NCBI RefSeq assembly: GCF_036894955.1
Contig: NZ_CP145905.1
Coordinates: 4,420,501-4,484,500 of the forward strand
Direction: 5' to 3'
DNA length: 64,000 bases
Source: Paenibacillus sp. KS-LC4
GTDB lineage: Bacteria; Bacillota; Bacilli; Paenibacillales; Paenibacillaceae
The notes under the pieces: generated by a model
What the model saw: the letters and a program-made list of their open reading frames with translations, nothing else
The model's database searches: none
What the model was told of the DNA's origin: nothing
Shown: positions 34,460 to 42,745 of the stretch, piece by piece
How positions within the stretch are numbered: position 1 is the first letter of the stretch
How the letters are laid out: the number at the start of each line of letters is the position of its first letter
Program-made: the position numbers and the translations under genes

Positions 34460-35377
34460 TTAAAATAACTCCATGCTGAGATATCGCTCGCCTGTATCAG
34501 GCGCGATGCAGAGCACCCTGCTGCCGGCTCCGAGCCGGCGAGCCACTTGGAAAGCCGCCCAAACGGCCGCCCCTGAAGAAGGGCCGAGCAGCAAGCCTTC
34601 CTGACGGGCAAGCGCCTTCATCATAGCGATGGCATCATCATCCGCCGCCTGTATAATTTCATCATAGACGGAAACATTCAGTATAGCCGGCACGAAGCCG
34701 GGGCTTGTGCCCACCAGCTTATGCGGCCCAGGCACACCGCCAGACAAAACGGGTGAACCCATAGGCTCGACAACCGCAATATGCAAATTCGGAAGTGCGG
34801 CTTTCAGCGTCTCACCCGTTCCAGTGATGGTGCCGCCTGTTCCTGAGCAGGCAACAAAAGCGTCAAGTCTTCCTTCCATCTGCTGCAAAATCTCCGTTGC
34901 TGTCGTCCCGCGATGGGCGTCGGGGTTCGCTTTATTTTCAAACTGATTCGGAATAAAGCTGCCGGGAATATGCTGAGCCAGCTCCTGCGCCTTGGCAATC
35001 GCACCAGGCATCCGCTCGGCCGCGGGGGTCAATACCACTTCCGCGCCATAGGCGCGAAGCAGCTTAATGCGCTCCTGAGACATATTGTCCGGCATAATTA
35101 AAATGAGCTTGTAGCCTTTAGCCGCCGCCCCCATGGCTAGTCCAATGCCCGTGTTGCCGCTGGTCGGTTCTATAATGGTGGAGCCCGGCTTAATTTGGCC
35201 GCTAAGCTCTCCAGCTCGAATAAGGGAGGCTGCTGCCCGATCCTTGACGCTGCCGCTCGGATTAAAGTACTCCAGCTTCACGAAGACGTCTCCGCAGCCT
35301 TCCTCCGCCAAACGGTTTAGCTTCACAACAGGCGTCTCGCCTACTAAATCAATAATGCTTGATACGATTTTTGGCAT
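34460..35377 (-). CDS. cysK: Cysteine synthase A (O-acetylserine sulfhydrylase)
   Basis: 305 residues, the usual length. The PLP Lys lies in NPSGSVKDRAA (~residue 43), the substrate loop in EPTSGNTGIGLAM, and the phosphate-binding Gly-rich loop in CSGTGGTITGTG. The start at 35377 (MPKIVSSIIDLVGETP) is chosen by AGGGGAT; a longer frame runs 26 codons back into the MFS gene. It makes cysteine from O-acetylserine and sulfide. The gene next to it encodes an MFS transporter of unknown substrate. Confidence 0.92.
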   Translation of the reverse strand: MPKIVSSIIDLVGETPVVKLNRLAEEGCGDVFVKLEYFNPSGSVKDRAAASLIRAGELSGQIKPGSTIIEPTSGNTGIGLAMGAAAKGYKLILIMPDNMSQERIKLLRAYGAEVVLTPAAERMPGAIAKAQELAQHIPGSFIPNQFENKANPDAHRGTTATEILQQMEGRLDAFVACSGTGGTITGTGETLKAALPNLHIAVVEPMGSPVLSGGVPGPHKLVGTSPGFVPAILNVSVYDEIIQAADDDAIAMMKALARQEGLLLGPSSGAAVWAAFQVARRLGAGSRVLCIAPDTGERYLSMELF

Positions 35378-35418
35378 ATTGGTTAATCCCCTGCTTCCAT
35401 GAATCATTATGTCACTTG

Positions 35419-36747
35419 TTATGTCTCTTGTTCCAATAATGGACGCATCATCCACCAGCCCATAATAGGCACCGAGCCGACTACGAACAGCAGCCAGACG
35501 ACCGCAAGCGGAGAATGGTTTTGCGTCAGCACGATTAAATATCCGCTTAGTCCGAGCACCCGTCCAAACGTCAAGCCCGCTTCCCGCAAAACGATAAATT
35601 CTTCGCGTTCCCCACCGCTGGATTGCGATTCTCCAATTAAATCAAACACCCTTGAAGTCATCGGTATAATGTAGAGCGGCATAAAAATCGACGTCCCAAT
35701 ACCGAATAACAATAAATTCGTAAAATTCACCTCATAGAATAAAGGCAATATGACCAGTCCATTCATGACCGTCCCGACTAGCATAGCCCTTTTGCGATTG
35801 CGCGGGGACAGACGCTTGCCGATCAGCCAAAAGCTTAGCAGCGCAACGAAAGACGTAATGAGTGTAAAACTGCCTAGCTTGGCCTCATTTTGCGTGGCGA
35901 TATAAACGGTCAAGCCGACTAAAAAAAGAAATACGCCTTCCCGTACGCCTTGAGCGACGACAGCTGGCAGCATTCTGCGCCACGGATTGCCGGGAATGGC
36001 AAGCTGCTGAAAGCCATGCGTCCAGCTGTATCGCCTGCCGCCTTGCTTGCGCTTCTTCAGCCAGAAGCTCAGCACAACCGAAATAGCCAGAATGACGAGC
36101 GATGCCGTAAATATAATCTGATAGCCGCGCTCGCCGCTCATTGAGGTAATAAGCAAGCCCGATACCCAAGGCGCCAAAATCCCCGCACCAGACCCAAGCA
36201 AGCCTGACCAGCCATTAAAGCGGTCGCGATTGTCCGGCTCGGTAATTTCAAAATAAATGACATCAAATGCGACCCAAAACAACCCCAGCGCCAAGCCATT
36301 CAGTAGGCCGAGCGGAATAATATAGCTCGTCGCCAGCTTGCCGAGCATGAGCACTGTGAAATAAAAAGCCCCCGACAGCACGATGCCTGTGCGGAGACTG
36401 TTCATTTTATTATATTCTTTAACCCATTTTCCCGCCAGCCAAAAGGTAATGCCGCATGTTACATACTGGCACAACGTAAACCAGCCGACCAGCATATAGG
36501 AGGAGCTCGCTTTCCATAAGTAGATGGGCACGAACGTTCCTGAGAGCGCAAGCGCAATGCCGAATAGCGCTTGTACAGCCAGAAGCAATATCGCCTGACG
36601 ATCCAATACTCCGCCCGTTGGCGCTCTTCCTATCATGGCTGGGCGGCTAAATGGCCCTATTGGCATCGACGTTTTCATCCGTGTTTTTGCCCCAGTGCCA
36701 TGACTAGCTCCAGCACCCCTTTCGAATTCACCTTTGTTCTGTTTCAT
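35419..36747 (-). CDS. MFS transporter
   Basis: 442 residues. A ~50-residue Gly/Arg-rich cytoplasmic head is followed by 11-12 hydrophobic segments of the major facilitator fold (VQALFGIALALSGTFVPIYL, NGLALGLFWVAFDVIYFEI). Its stop lies 41 bases upstream of the cysK start, so the two may be co-transcribed. Substrate unknown; no drug-class motif is clear. Confidence 0.8.
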   Translation of the reverse strand: MKQNKGEFERGAGASHGTGAKTRMKTSMPIGPFSRPAMIGRAPTGGVLDRQAILLLAVQALFGIALALSGTFVPIYLWKASSSYMLVGWFTLCQYVTCGITFWLAGKWVKEYNKMNSLRTGIVLSGAFYFTVLMLGKLATSYIIPLGLLNGLALGLFWVAFDVIYFEITEPDNRDRFNGWSGLLGSGAGILAPWVSGLLITSMSGERGYQIIFTASLVILAISVVLSFWLKKRKQGGRRYSWTHGFQQLAIPGNPWRRMLPAVVAQGVREGVFLFLVGLTVYIATQNEAKLGSFTLITSFVALLSFWLIGKRLSPRNRKRAMLVGTVMNGLVILPLFYEVNFTNLLLFGIGTSIFMPLYIIPMTSRVFDLIGESQSSGGEREEFIVLREAGLTFGRVLGLSGYLIVLTQNHSPLAVVWLLFVVGSVPIMGWWMMRPLLEQET

Positions 36748-36901
36748 TTTCGTACCCCTTCCCCCGACAGTCGGCTGTATAGGCTAGCTTGCTTTCACGC
36801 CTGACTTGCTGCCCCTGCATTTGTATAGGTGCTATATAAGCTTCCCTGCTTGCGTCAGGCACATGCCGCTAAAGCTGCTGGAATTTATAGGCTGAGGGTA
36901 G

Positions 36902-36960
36902 AAAAAAACCGGAGCAAGCGCGGTGACCTCGGCAAATCAGGTCAAAACCGCGTTGTCCGG
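36902..36960 (-). terminator. Terminator of the mutS2-zinc-ribbon operon
   Basis: On the minus strand CCGGACAACGCGG pairs with CCGCGCTTGCTCCGG, with an inner TGACCT/AGGTCA arm. Seven Ts follow. It lies just beyond the zinc-ribbon gene. Confidence 0.75.
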
Positions 36961-36970
36961 CTGTTTGAGC

Positions 36971-37501
36971 TTATTCTTCGGAAGCGAGTGCCTTCAGCAT
37001 TCCTTCTCGGTCAATGCCGCTTAGCTGTGTAGCCGTATGGAAGCATGATGGGCACACATATAGCTTGAGCTCAAATGGCGCCTGAAGCAAGGGCTGTCCC
37101 AATGCAGGATGCAGCGTTGGCTCGAAAGAGCCTGCTGCTATTGCCATCTTGCCTGCTTCGAGCATATATTCCCGGCAGGAGGGACATTCCGGCGCTTCCT
37201 CCTGCTCATTGATAATTTGCTGCACCTTGCCTTGCGCTCCAATCCAGTCACGGTGCGTTCTGCGGAAGCCGTCACCCGACTCATCCCAGCCACCGCCAGC
37301 CTCCTGACCGCTGCCGTCTTCTTGCTCCCACTCCGGCTCCTCTTCCTCGTCATCCTCATCGCGGTCATTATCGACGCCGAATTGCAGCGTTCGATAGCCA
37401 TCCAGCTCATTTTCACAATGCGGACAATGCTTCTCGGGACCGATTTCTTCATCCCATACAATTTCCGTCAAACACCACGGACATACAACTTGCTCTTCCA
37501 T
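36971..37501 (-). CDS. Zinc-ribbon protein with acidic linker
   Basis: 176 residues. Two Cys pairs near the N-terminus (CPWC, CPHC) and two towards the C-terminus (CPSC, CPSC) could bind two zinc ions. Between them runs a very acidic stretch (~44-75, Asp/Glu/Gly-rich). No enzyme motif. The gene follows the DUF350 gene and a 26-residue membrane peptide in the operon. Function unknown; the build suggests protein or nucleic-acid contact and not catalysis. Confidence 0.72.
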   Translation of the reverse strand: MEEQVVCPWCLTEIVWDEEIGPEKHCPHCENELDGYRTLQFGVDNDRDEDDEEEEPEWEQEDGSGQEAGGGWDESGDGFRRTHRDWIGAQGKVQQIINEQEEAPECPSCREYMLEAGKMAIAAGSFEPTLHPALGQPLLQAPFELKLYVCPSCFHTATQLSGIDREGMLKALASEE

Positions 37502-37518
37502 CCTTGATTGCCCCCCAT

Positions 37519-37599
37519 TTAATTGTTCATTACGTAATAAACCCCGATGCTAAAAAAAATAATGGCTAAGGCCAGCAATGTTCCCCATAAATATTTCAT
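37519..37599 (-). CDS. 26-residue single-pass membrane peptide
   Basis: The reading is MKYLWGTLLALAIIFFSIGV followed by YYVMNN. A perfect AGGAGGATCGAC lies before the ATG and the stop is 18 bases before the next gene. One hydrophobic segment (about residues 5-22) spans a membrane, with Lys near the N-terminus. Spacing and ribosome site argue for a real gene between the DUF350 and zinc-ribbon genes. No family known to me; a partner or regulator of the DUF350 membrane protein is possible. Confidence 0.65.
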   Translation of the reverse strand: MKYLWGTLLALAIIFFSIGVYYVMNN

Positions 37600-37616
37600 G
37601 TCGATCCTCCTGCATT

Positions 37617-38039
37617 CTAGCTCACAATGGCACCGCCAATGACATACGAAAGTGAAACGGAAATAATCATAGCAATCAAGCCAACAGCCCGGTTGTCGCG
37701 CGCAATTTCATCATCAATGCGAAATACCGGCGTCAAAAACTCAAATAAGAAATAAGCGCCCAGCAAAATAAGGAAACCAAATGCGCCCCAAATCATGCTT
37801 TGGTAAATAGAATCATTGGCCTCAATCGAAAATCTGAAAATATTGCATATGCCGAAAATTTTCCCGCCCGTCGCCATTGCTACAGCAACGTTGCCGTTTT
37901 TAATTTCTTTCCAGCAGTTGTAACGGGTAACAAGCTCGAACACCCATAAAAAAACGAGAAGCGAGAGAACCACAATGGATATATAAAGCAGCATTGCCAA
38001 ATAGGAATTGCCAAGCAGCACATCGACCTCATTGCTCAT
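37617..38039 (-). CDS. DUF350 membrane protein (YshE-like)
   Basis: 140 residues, four hydrophobic segments (~12-35, ~50-65, ~85-103, ~118-138), the DUF350 build. The ATG at 38039 follows AAAGGAGGGTATCGC; a longer frame runs back toward mutS2 without a ribosome site. Bacillus subtilis yshE, likewise downstream of mutS2, is the positional counterpart. Biochemical role unknown. Confidence 0.8.
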   Translation of the reverse strand: MSNEVDVLLGNSYLAMLLYISIVVLSLLVFLWVFELVTRYNCWKEIKNGNVAVAMATGGKIFGICNIFRFSIEANDSIYQSMIWGAFGFLILLGAYFLFEFLTPVFRIDDEIARDNRAVGLIAMIISVSLSYVIGGAIVS

Positions 38040-38110
38040 GCGATACCCTCCTTTAACTAAATCGCAAAAATCTTTCGGCAGCTGCGGCATAAGCGCCGCA
38101 GTCCGCCTAG

Positions 38111-40480
38111 TTAGTTAAGCTCAGCAACCGTCACACCGGCTCCGCCTTCGCCATAGTTGCCCAAGCGGTATTTTTTCACATGGCTGTGCTTGCGCAAATA
38201 TTGCTGTATGCCTGAACGCAGCACACCCGTGCCATGCCCATGAATAATATAAACCTGCCCAATGCCCGAGAGGAAGGATTCATCGAGAAATTGATCAACC
38301 TCCATGAGTGCTTCCTCTAAATTCGAGCCTCTGAGGTCAAGCTCCATTTTCACATTTTCATCTCTGGAGCGTTTCACACTAGCTGCTTGCTTAGGCTGCT
38401 GCTTAAGCGGGGCAGCTGGCTTGATCAGCTCCATATCGGCAATAGCTACCTTCATCTTCATTATGCCGAGCTGAACGGTCGCATCCGCCCCATGCACCTC
38501 GATGATAAGCCCCTTCTGATTCAAGCTGTAGACCATAACCTCGTCACCGGCTTCGATTTTGCGAGCCGCCTTCTGTTGTCCTGCGTTAGAAGGTCGATTT
38601 TGCTTCTTATGCAGCTCAGGCACTGCTTCATCCAGCTTGCGGCGAGCGTCAATAAGCTTATGCTCCTTGACTGAAGCGCCTTCCTCCAATGCCAGCTGGC
38701 GCAGCTCCGCAATAATCTTCTCGGCCTCCAGACGCGCTTTGGCAACGGCCTCTTGCGCTTGCTCCTGGGCCTTCGCAAGCATTTTGTCACGCTGTTCCTC
38801 AAACTTGCGCAGCTCCGCCTCATGCCGTGCACGCTGCTTCTCCATATCCTGCCTCAGCGACTGCGCCGTCTGGCGTTCGCTTTCAGCATTCAAGCGGTCC
38901 GCTTCGAGCGAAGCGATCATATTCTCAACTCGCTGATCCTCTTCGCTGACTTCGCCGCGCGCATGATCAATAATGGTTTTGCTTAAGCCAAGCCGCTCTG
39001 CGATTGCAAAGGCATTGCTTCGGCCCGGTACCCCTACAAGCAAGCGATAGGTTGGGCTGAGTGTGGCAATATCAAATTCCATGCTGGCGTTAATAATGCC
39101 TTTGCGATTGTAAGCATACGCTTTAAGCTCGCTGTAGTGGGTAGTTGCAATAATGCGGCTGCCCAGGCTATGAATATGCTCCAGCAGCGCAATCGCCAGT
39201 GCCGAGCCTTCTGCTGGGTCGGTACCCGCACCCAGCTCATCGAGCAGGACAAGGCTTTTCGCCGTCATTGTTTTCAAAATACGAACAATATTAACCAGAT
39301 GGCTGGAAAACGTACTAAGGCTCTGCTCAATGCTCTGCTCATCACCAATATCGGCATAAATGGCGTCAAACACACAAAGCTGGCTGCCGTCCTCTACCGG
39401 AACGAATAAACCAGACATGCTCATCAGGCTGAGCAAGCCTACGGTTTTAAGGGAGACGGTTTTACCGCCTGTGTTTGGTCCCGTTACGATTATAGCTGTA
39501 TAAGTATTGCCCAGCTCAACATCAATGGGAACGATTTTGTCTGCCGCAATGAGCGGGTGACGTCCTCTTTTAATTTTCAGAAAGCCTCGATCATTCATGC
39601 GCGGCAGCGTAGCCTTCATCTCATGCCCAAGACGCGCCTTGGCAAAAGCAAAATCCAGCTTGCCGAGCAGCTCCTGATTATACAGCAAATCCTCGACATG
39701 CTCTGCCGCTTTAGCGGTCAGCATTTGCAAAATCTTCTCGATTTCGCGCAGCTCTGCCGCTCTCAGCTCACGCAGCTTATTGTTCATGGCAACCGTTGCT
39801 TCCGGCTCAATAAAGAGCGTAGCGCCCGAGCCGGACTGGTCATGCACGATGCCTCCAAAATGCGAGCGATATTCCTGCTTCACTGGAATAACATAACGGT
39901 CGCTGCGCAGCGTTATAATGGCATCCTGAAGCATTTTCTGCACGGAGGATGAACGAATCATTTGCTCCAGCTTCTCGCGGATGCGCGATTCTCCTCCACG
40001 AAGCTCCTTGCGAATCGAAGCGAGCTGAACGCTGGCGCTATCCATAACCTCACCCTGATCGTCAATACAGTCAAAAATCGCGTCCTCAAGCTCCTTGTGC
40101 TCGCTAAGCTGATCAGACATTTCATGCAGCAAAGGAATCGGATCATCATCATGCAGATTTTCCAAATGCCGCTTTACCCGTCTAGCCCCTCTCGACGTCG
40201 AGGCAATTTCCATCAGCTCCATTGGATTCAGTGTGCCGCCGATACGCGATCTGTGAAGGGAGCTGCTGATGTTGGTAATGCCGCCAAATGGCGGATTGCC
40301 CTTGAGACGGTCTGCCTTATAGGCCTCGTCTGTCGCCTGCAGCATCAGCTTAACCATCTCCAAATCAGAGCTTGGGGCAAGCTTCTCCGCTTCCTCTTTG
40401 CCGAGCGATGTTGCTGCGTGCAAAGTCAATTTATGTATAATTTTATAAAATTCAAGTGTTGTTAATATTTTACTATCCAA
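38111..40480 (-). CDS. mutS2: MutS2, recombination/ribosome-collision ATPase with Smr nuclease domain
   Basis: 789 residues. MutS core and clamp come first, then Walker A GPNTGGKTVSLKT (~328), Walker B SLVLLDELGAGTDP (~407), a long charged coiled coil (~515-630), and a C-terminal Smr domain with LDLRGSN and HGHGTGVLR. The mismatch-recognition domain I of MutS is absent, as expected. I start at TTG 40480 because AGGAG lies 8 bases before it and the start MDSKILTTLEFYKII matches the family; a GTG three codons earlier overlaps the ribosome site. Known roles in relatives are suppression of recombination and rescue of collided ribosomes. Confidence 0.94.
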   Translation of the reverse strand: MDSKILTTLEFYKIIHKLTLHAATSLGKEEAEKLAPSSDLEMVKLMLQATDEAYKADRLKGNPPFGGITNISSSLHRSRIGGTLNPMELMEIASTSRGARRVKRHLENLHDDDPIPLLHEMSDQLSEHKELEDAIFDCIDDQGEVMDSASVQLASIRKELRGGESRIREKLEQMIRSSSVQKMLQDAIITLRSDRYVIPVKQEYRSHFGGIVHDQSGSGATLFIEPEATVAMNNKLRELRAAELREIEKILQMLTAKAAEHVEDLLYNQELLGKLDFAFAKARLGHEMKATLPRMNDRGFLKIKRGRHPLIAADKIVPIDVELGNTYTAIIVTGPNTGGKTVSLKTVGLLSLMSMSGLFVPVEDGSQLCVFDAIYADIGDEQSIEQSLSTFSSHLVNIVRILKTMTAKSLVLLDELGAGTDPAEGSALAIALLEHIHSLGSRIIATTHYSELKAYAYNRKGIINASMEFDIATLSPTYRLLVGVPGRSNAFAIAERLGLSKTIIDHARGEVSEEDQRVENMIASLEADRLNAESERQTAQSLRQDMEKQRARHEAELRKFEEQRDKMLAKAQEQAQEAVAKARLEAEKIIAELRQLALEEGASVKEHKLIDARRKLDEAVPELHKKQNRPSNAGQQKAARKIEAGDEVMVYSLNQKGLIIEVHGADATVQLGIMKMKVAIADMELIKPAAPLKQQPKQAASVKRSRDENVKMELDLRGSNLEEALMEVDQFLDESFLSGIGQVYIIHGHGTGVLRSGIQQYLRKHSHVKKYRLGNYGEGGAGVTVAELN

Positions 40481-40609
40481 GCGTAACACTCCTCTCGCCC
40501 TTATATTATAGCCGAATAAGCGCTTTGATGCACGGGTATGACGTTACCTTCCATACATGTTCCGACGAAAACTGGCTACAATACGAAGGAATCAGAATAT
40601 CCTGCCTAG

Positions 40610-40637
40610 TTGACATGCAAAATCAGTTGACTATTAC
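40610..40637 (+). promoter_or_regulatory. SigA-type promoter for the YvlD-like gene
   Basis: TTGACA (40610-40615), 16 bases, TATTAC (40632-40637), about 45 bases before the start codon. Confidence 0.55.
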
Positions 40638-40681
40638 AGGCCGTACTGAAGGGTTTTAAATCATCTAAGGAGGTTGTGTAC

Positions 40682-41059
40682 ATGAGCTTTTTAGGGCATG
40701 TCGTTCGGTTCATCGTAGCAGCTCTTGTGTTGATGCTTGTGGGCTTGCTTGTGCCACAGTTCAGCGTAGGCGGTTTTTGGAGCGCTTTAATGCTCGCTAT
40801 CGTCATTGCCGTGCTGGGCTGGATTATTGAAGCGATTTTTGGCAAAAAGGTTACACCGTTTGGACGGGGCATCGTCGGCTTCATCGCCAGCGCCGTCGTC
40901 ATCTGGATCGCCCAATTCATCGTCAGCGGCGTTACGGTCACTTGGCTAGGCGCCATTCTGGCTGCGCTCGTTATCGGGATTATCGACCTGTTCATTCCCG
41001 TCAGCACGCCATATGAAGCCGGACGCTCCGATCACAACCGCCGCAGCAGTGACCATTAA
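40682..41059 (+). CDS. Holin-superfamily-IV-like small membrane protein (YvlD family)
   Basis: 125 residues, four hydrophobic segments (~8-28, ~32-52, ~62-82, ~88-108), the PF04020 pattern of Bacillus YvlD. AAGGAGG lies 8 bases before the ATG at 40682. The family is named from a mycobacteriophage holin but is common outside prophages, and no phage genes are near. Envelope-stress association is known for B. subtilis yvlD; the role here is not shown by sequence. Confidence 0.8.
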   Translation: MSFLGHVVRFIVAALVLMLVGLLVPQFSVGGFWSALMLAIVIAVLGWIIEAIFGKKVTPFGRGIVGFIASAVVIWIAQFIVSGVTVTWLGAILAALVIGIIDLFIPVSTPYEAGRSDHNRRSSDH

Positions 41060-41114
41060 TGCAATAATGATGTATTAATTGCTGTGCGTCGATAGCGGAA
41101 GCCTCGTGCTTGTC

Positions 41115-41157
41115 AGCCCTTTCCTGTCGCTCCTTGAGTGATGGGCAAGGGCTTTTT
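41115..41157 (+). terminator. Terminator of the YvlD-like gene
   Basis: AGCCCTT pairs with AAGGGCT around a 25-base loop, followed by five Ts. Confidence 0.65.
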
Positions 41158-41192
41158 CATCAAGCCATTCAACAATTTGTCACCTTCTGATG

Positions 41193-41221
41193 CTGTCAGT
41201 TTGGAAAAATTGGGTTACAAT
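41193..41221 (+). promoter_or_regulatory. Candidate promoter of the cupredoxin gene
   Basis: CTGTCA (41193-41198), 17 bases, TACAAT (41216-41221). Confidence 0.45.
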
Positions 41222-41284
41222 AAAAGTGATGCAAAAAAAAATACCGAATCATAAAGCGTGTATGCAGAAAGGGAGCCAAACAAG

Positions 41285-41656
41285 ATGAAAAAGTGGATTT
41301 TTCTTGCTGCCGTGATGTGCCTTGTTGCAATCATTGCCGCATGCGGGACAAGCGGGGGAGCAAGCGAAACGGGCGGCGTTATAGATACAGATGCTAGTGC
41401 AGCCGAAGTCGTTGTCAAAGCAAAGAGCTGGGAATTTGAGCAATCCGAATATAAGATCAAGCAGGGCGAGGCCGTTAACCTTAAGCTTGAATCAACGGAT
41501 GGCGTCCATGGCATCCAAGTTACCAAGACCGATATTACGATTCCAAACAATAAATCCAAAACCATTTCGCTGAAAGCTGGCGAATACACAATCGTATGCA
41601 ACGTGCCATGTGGTACAGGCCATACAAAAATGCAAGCAAAGCTAATTGTTGAATAA
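41285..41656 (+). CDS. Cupredoxin lipoprotein, CuA-like
   Basis: 123 residues. The lipobox IIAAC comes at ~residues 15-19, followed by a short Gly/Ser linker and a cupredoxin fold. A CuA-type ligand set is visible: His in VHGIQV and the C-terminal CNVPCGTGHTKM (two Cys, His, Met), as in cytochrome oxidase subunit II. The start ATG follows AAAGGGAGCC. It stands alone with no oxidase genes nearby. It could deliver or hold copper at the outer membrane face, or be an electron carrier. Ligand geometry is clear, but physiological role is not. Confidence 0.85.
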   Translation: MKKWIFLAAVMCLVAIIAACGTSGGASETGGVIDTDASAAEVVVKAKSWEFEQSEYKIKQGEAVNLKLESTDGVHGIQVTKTDITIPNNKSKTISLKAGEYTIVCNVPCGTGHTKMQAKLIVE

Positions 41657-41701
41657 AAGGATTTGTTTTTGTTTGAGGGCTTCTTGAATCCCTCAACCCG
41701 C

Positions 41702-41738
41702 CGCCAATGCTCACCTTTAAGTGAGCATTGGCGATTTT
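41702..41738 (+). terminator. Terminator of the cupredoxin gene
   Basis: CGCCAATGCTCAC pairs exactly with GTGAGCATTGGCG around CTTTAA, followed by ATTTTTG. Confidence 0.85.
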
Positions 41739-41897
41739 TGTTGCTTTTGCATGAAATATCATTTTTCTTTTGCTGCCCTTAAAGAAAAATTGATAGCTGC
41801 CGCACTTTCGCTTCCCGCCTCCCTTTGATAAGATGGTCATGATAGCTAAAAGTTAGCGCTTACGATTTTTTCTTGCAAAGCCGAAGGGAGAGATACG

Positions 41898-42578
41898 ATG
41901 AGCCTTTTAAATGGGCGTGTGGCAATGGTAAGCGGCGCAGGCAGCGGGCTCGGAAGAGCCGCTTCTCTATCGTTCGCAAAAGAAGGCGCAGACGTCGTTC
42001 TGCTTGGCCGTCGATTGAACAAGCTCGAAGAAACCTTTGAGGCGATAAAGGAAGCAACCGGACGGGAAGCGCTTGTTATACCAACGGATATCACCGACGA
42101 GCAGCAAATCAAGCAAGCCGTTATTCTGGCTGTCGACAAATGGGGTAAAATTGACATTTTGCTCAATAATGCCGCTGTGCTGGAGTCCGGCCATGTCATA
42201 GAGCTGACTTCTGAAAACTGGCACACGCAGGTCGCCACCAATTTGACAGGCCCCTTTTATTTATCCAGAGCTGTCATTCCCTTTATGCGAAAAGAACGCT
42301 ATGGACGAATCATTAATATTACGTCGGGCCTTTCATGGAACGGTGCCGGAGGATATGGCGCCTACAGTGCAGCCAAAGCTGGCCTTGAGTCGCTAACCCG
42401 GACACTAGCAGATGAAGAGCATGAATATGGCATTCTCATTAACTTATACAATCCTGGCACGCTTCGCACCGAAATGCATGCCACGGGCAAGGACCCGGCA
42501 GTTGTCACCCCCGATTTGCTGCGGCTCGCAAGTCTGCCACGCGGGGGCCCAACAGGCAGTATGGTCAGCTATGGATAA
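41898..42578 (+). CDS. Short-chain dehydrogenase/reductase (SDR)
   Basis: 226 residues, classical SDR. Cofactor loop SGAGSGLGRAA is at residues ~12-22, LLNNAAV near 89, catalytic Ser in NITSGLSWN and Tyr/Lys in YGAYSAAKAG (~155-164). It is 15-25 residues shorter than most classical SDRs, mainly after the PGTLRTEM loop, and its C-terminus (LASLPRGGPTGSMVSYG) lacks the common GG-V-DGG end. The catalytic part is whole. Substrate unknown. GAAGGGAGAG gives the start. Confidence 0.82.
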   Translation: MSLLNGRVAMVSGAGSGLGRAASLSFAKEGADVVLLGRRLNKLEETFEAIKEATGREALVIPTDITDEQQIKQAVILAVDKWGKIDILLNNAAVLESGHVIELTSENWHTQVATNLTGPFYLSRAVIPFMRKERYGRIINITSGLSWNGAGGYGAYSAAKAGLESLTRTLADEEHEYGILINLYNPGTLRTEMHATGKDPAVVTPDLLRLASLPRGGPTGSMVSYG

Positions 42579-42596
42579 TGAGATGAGGCGCTAATA

Positions 42597-42657
42597 ATAA
42601 AAATCCCTTGAAAGCAGCACGGGTCATGGCTCGCTGCTGCTTTCAAGGGATTTTTTT
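42597..42657. terminator. Strong bidirectional terminator after the SDR gene
   Basis: AAATCCCTTGAAAGCAGCA pairs exactly with TGCTGCTTTCAAGGGATTT around a 15-base loop. Seven Ts follow on the plus strand and an A-rich flank gives Ts on the minus strand. Confidence 0.88.
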
Positions 42658-42679
42658 GCGCTTAAGCAGCGCGGTAGCC

Positions 42680-42737
42680 AAAAAGAGCCGTTTATCTAGG
42701 CTGTTCCGGCACACCGGGCTAAATAAACGGCTCTTTT
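42680..42737 (-). terminator. Terminator of the giant zapA gene
   Basis: AAAAGAGCCGTTTAT pairs exactly with ATAAACGGCTCTTTT around a ~27-base loop that has its own small GCC/GGC arm. Ts follow on the minus strand. It ends 8 bases from the zapA stop codon. Confidence 0.85.
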
Positions 42738-42745
42738 GTCATAGA

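Noticed and set aside
40682-41059. Prophage remnant (holin)
   Set aside because: The family name is historical; no phage genes, integrase or attachment site are nearby.
41898-42578. Frameshifted or truncated SDR pseudogene
   Set aside because: The catalytic residues are intact, and a ribosome site and strong terminator frame the gene; short C-termini occur in the family.
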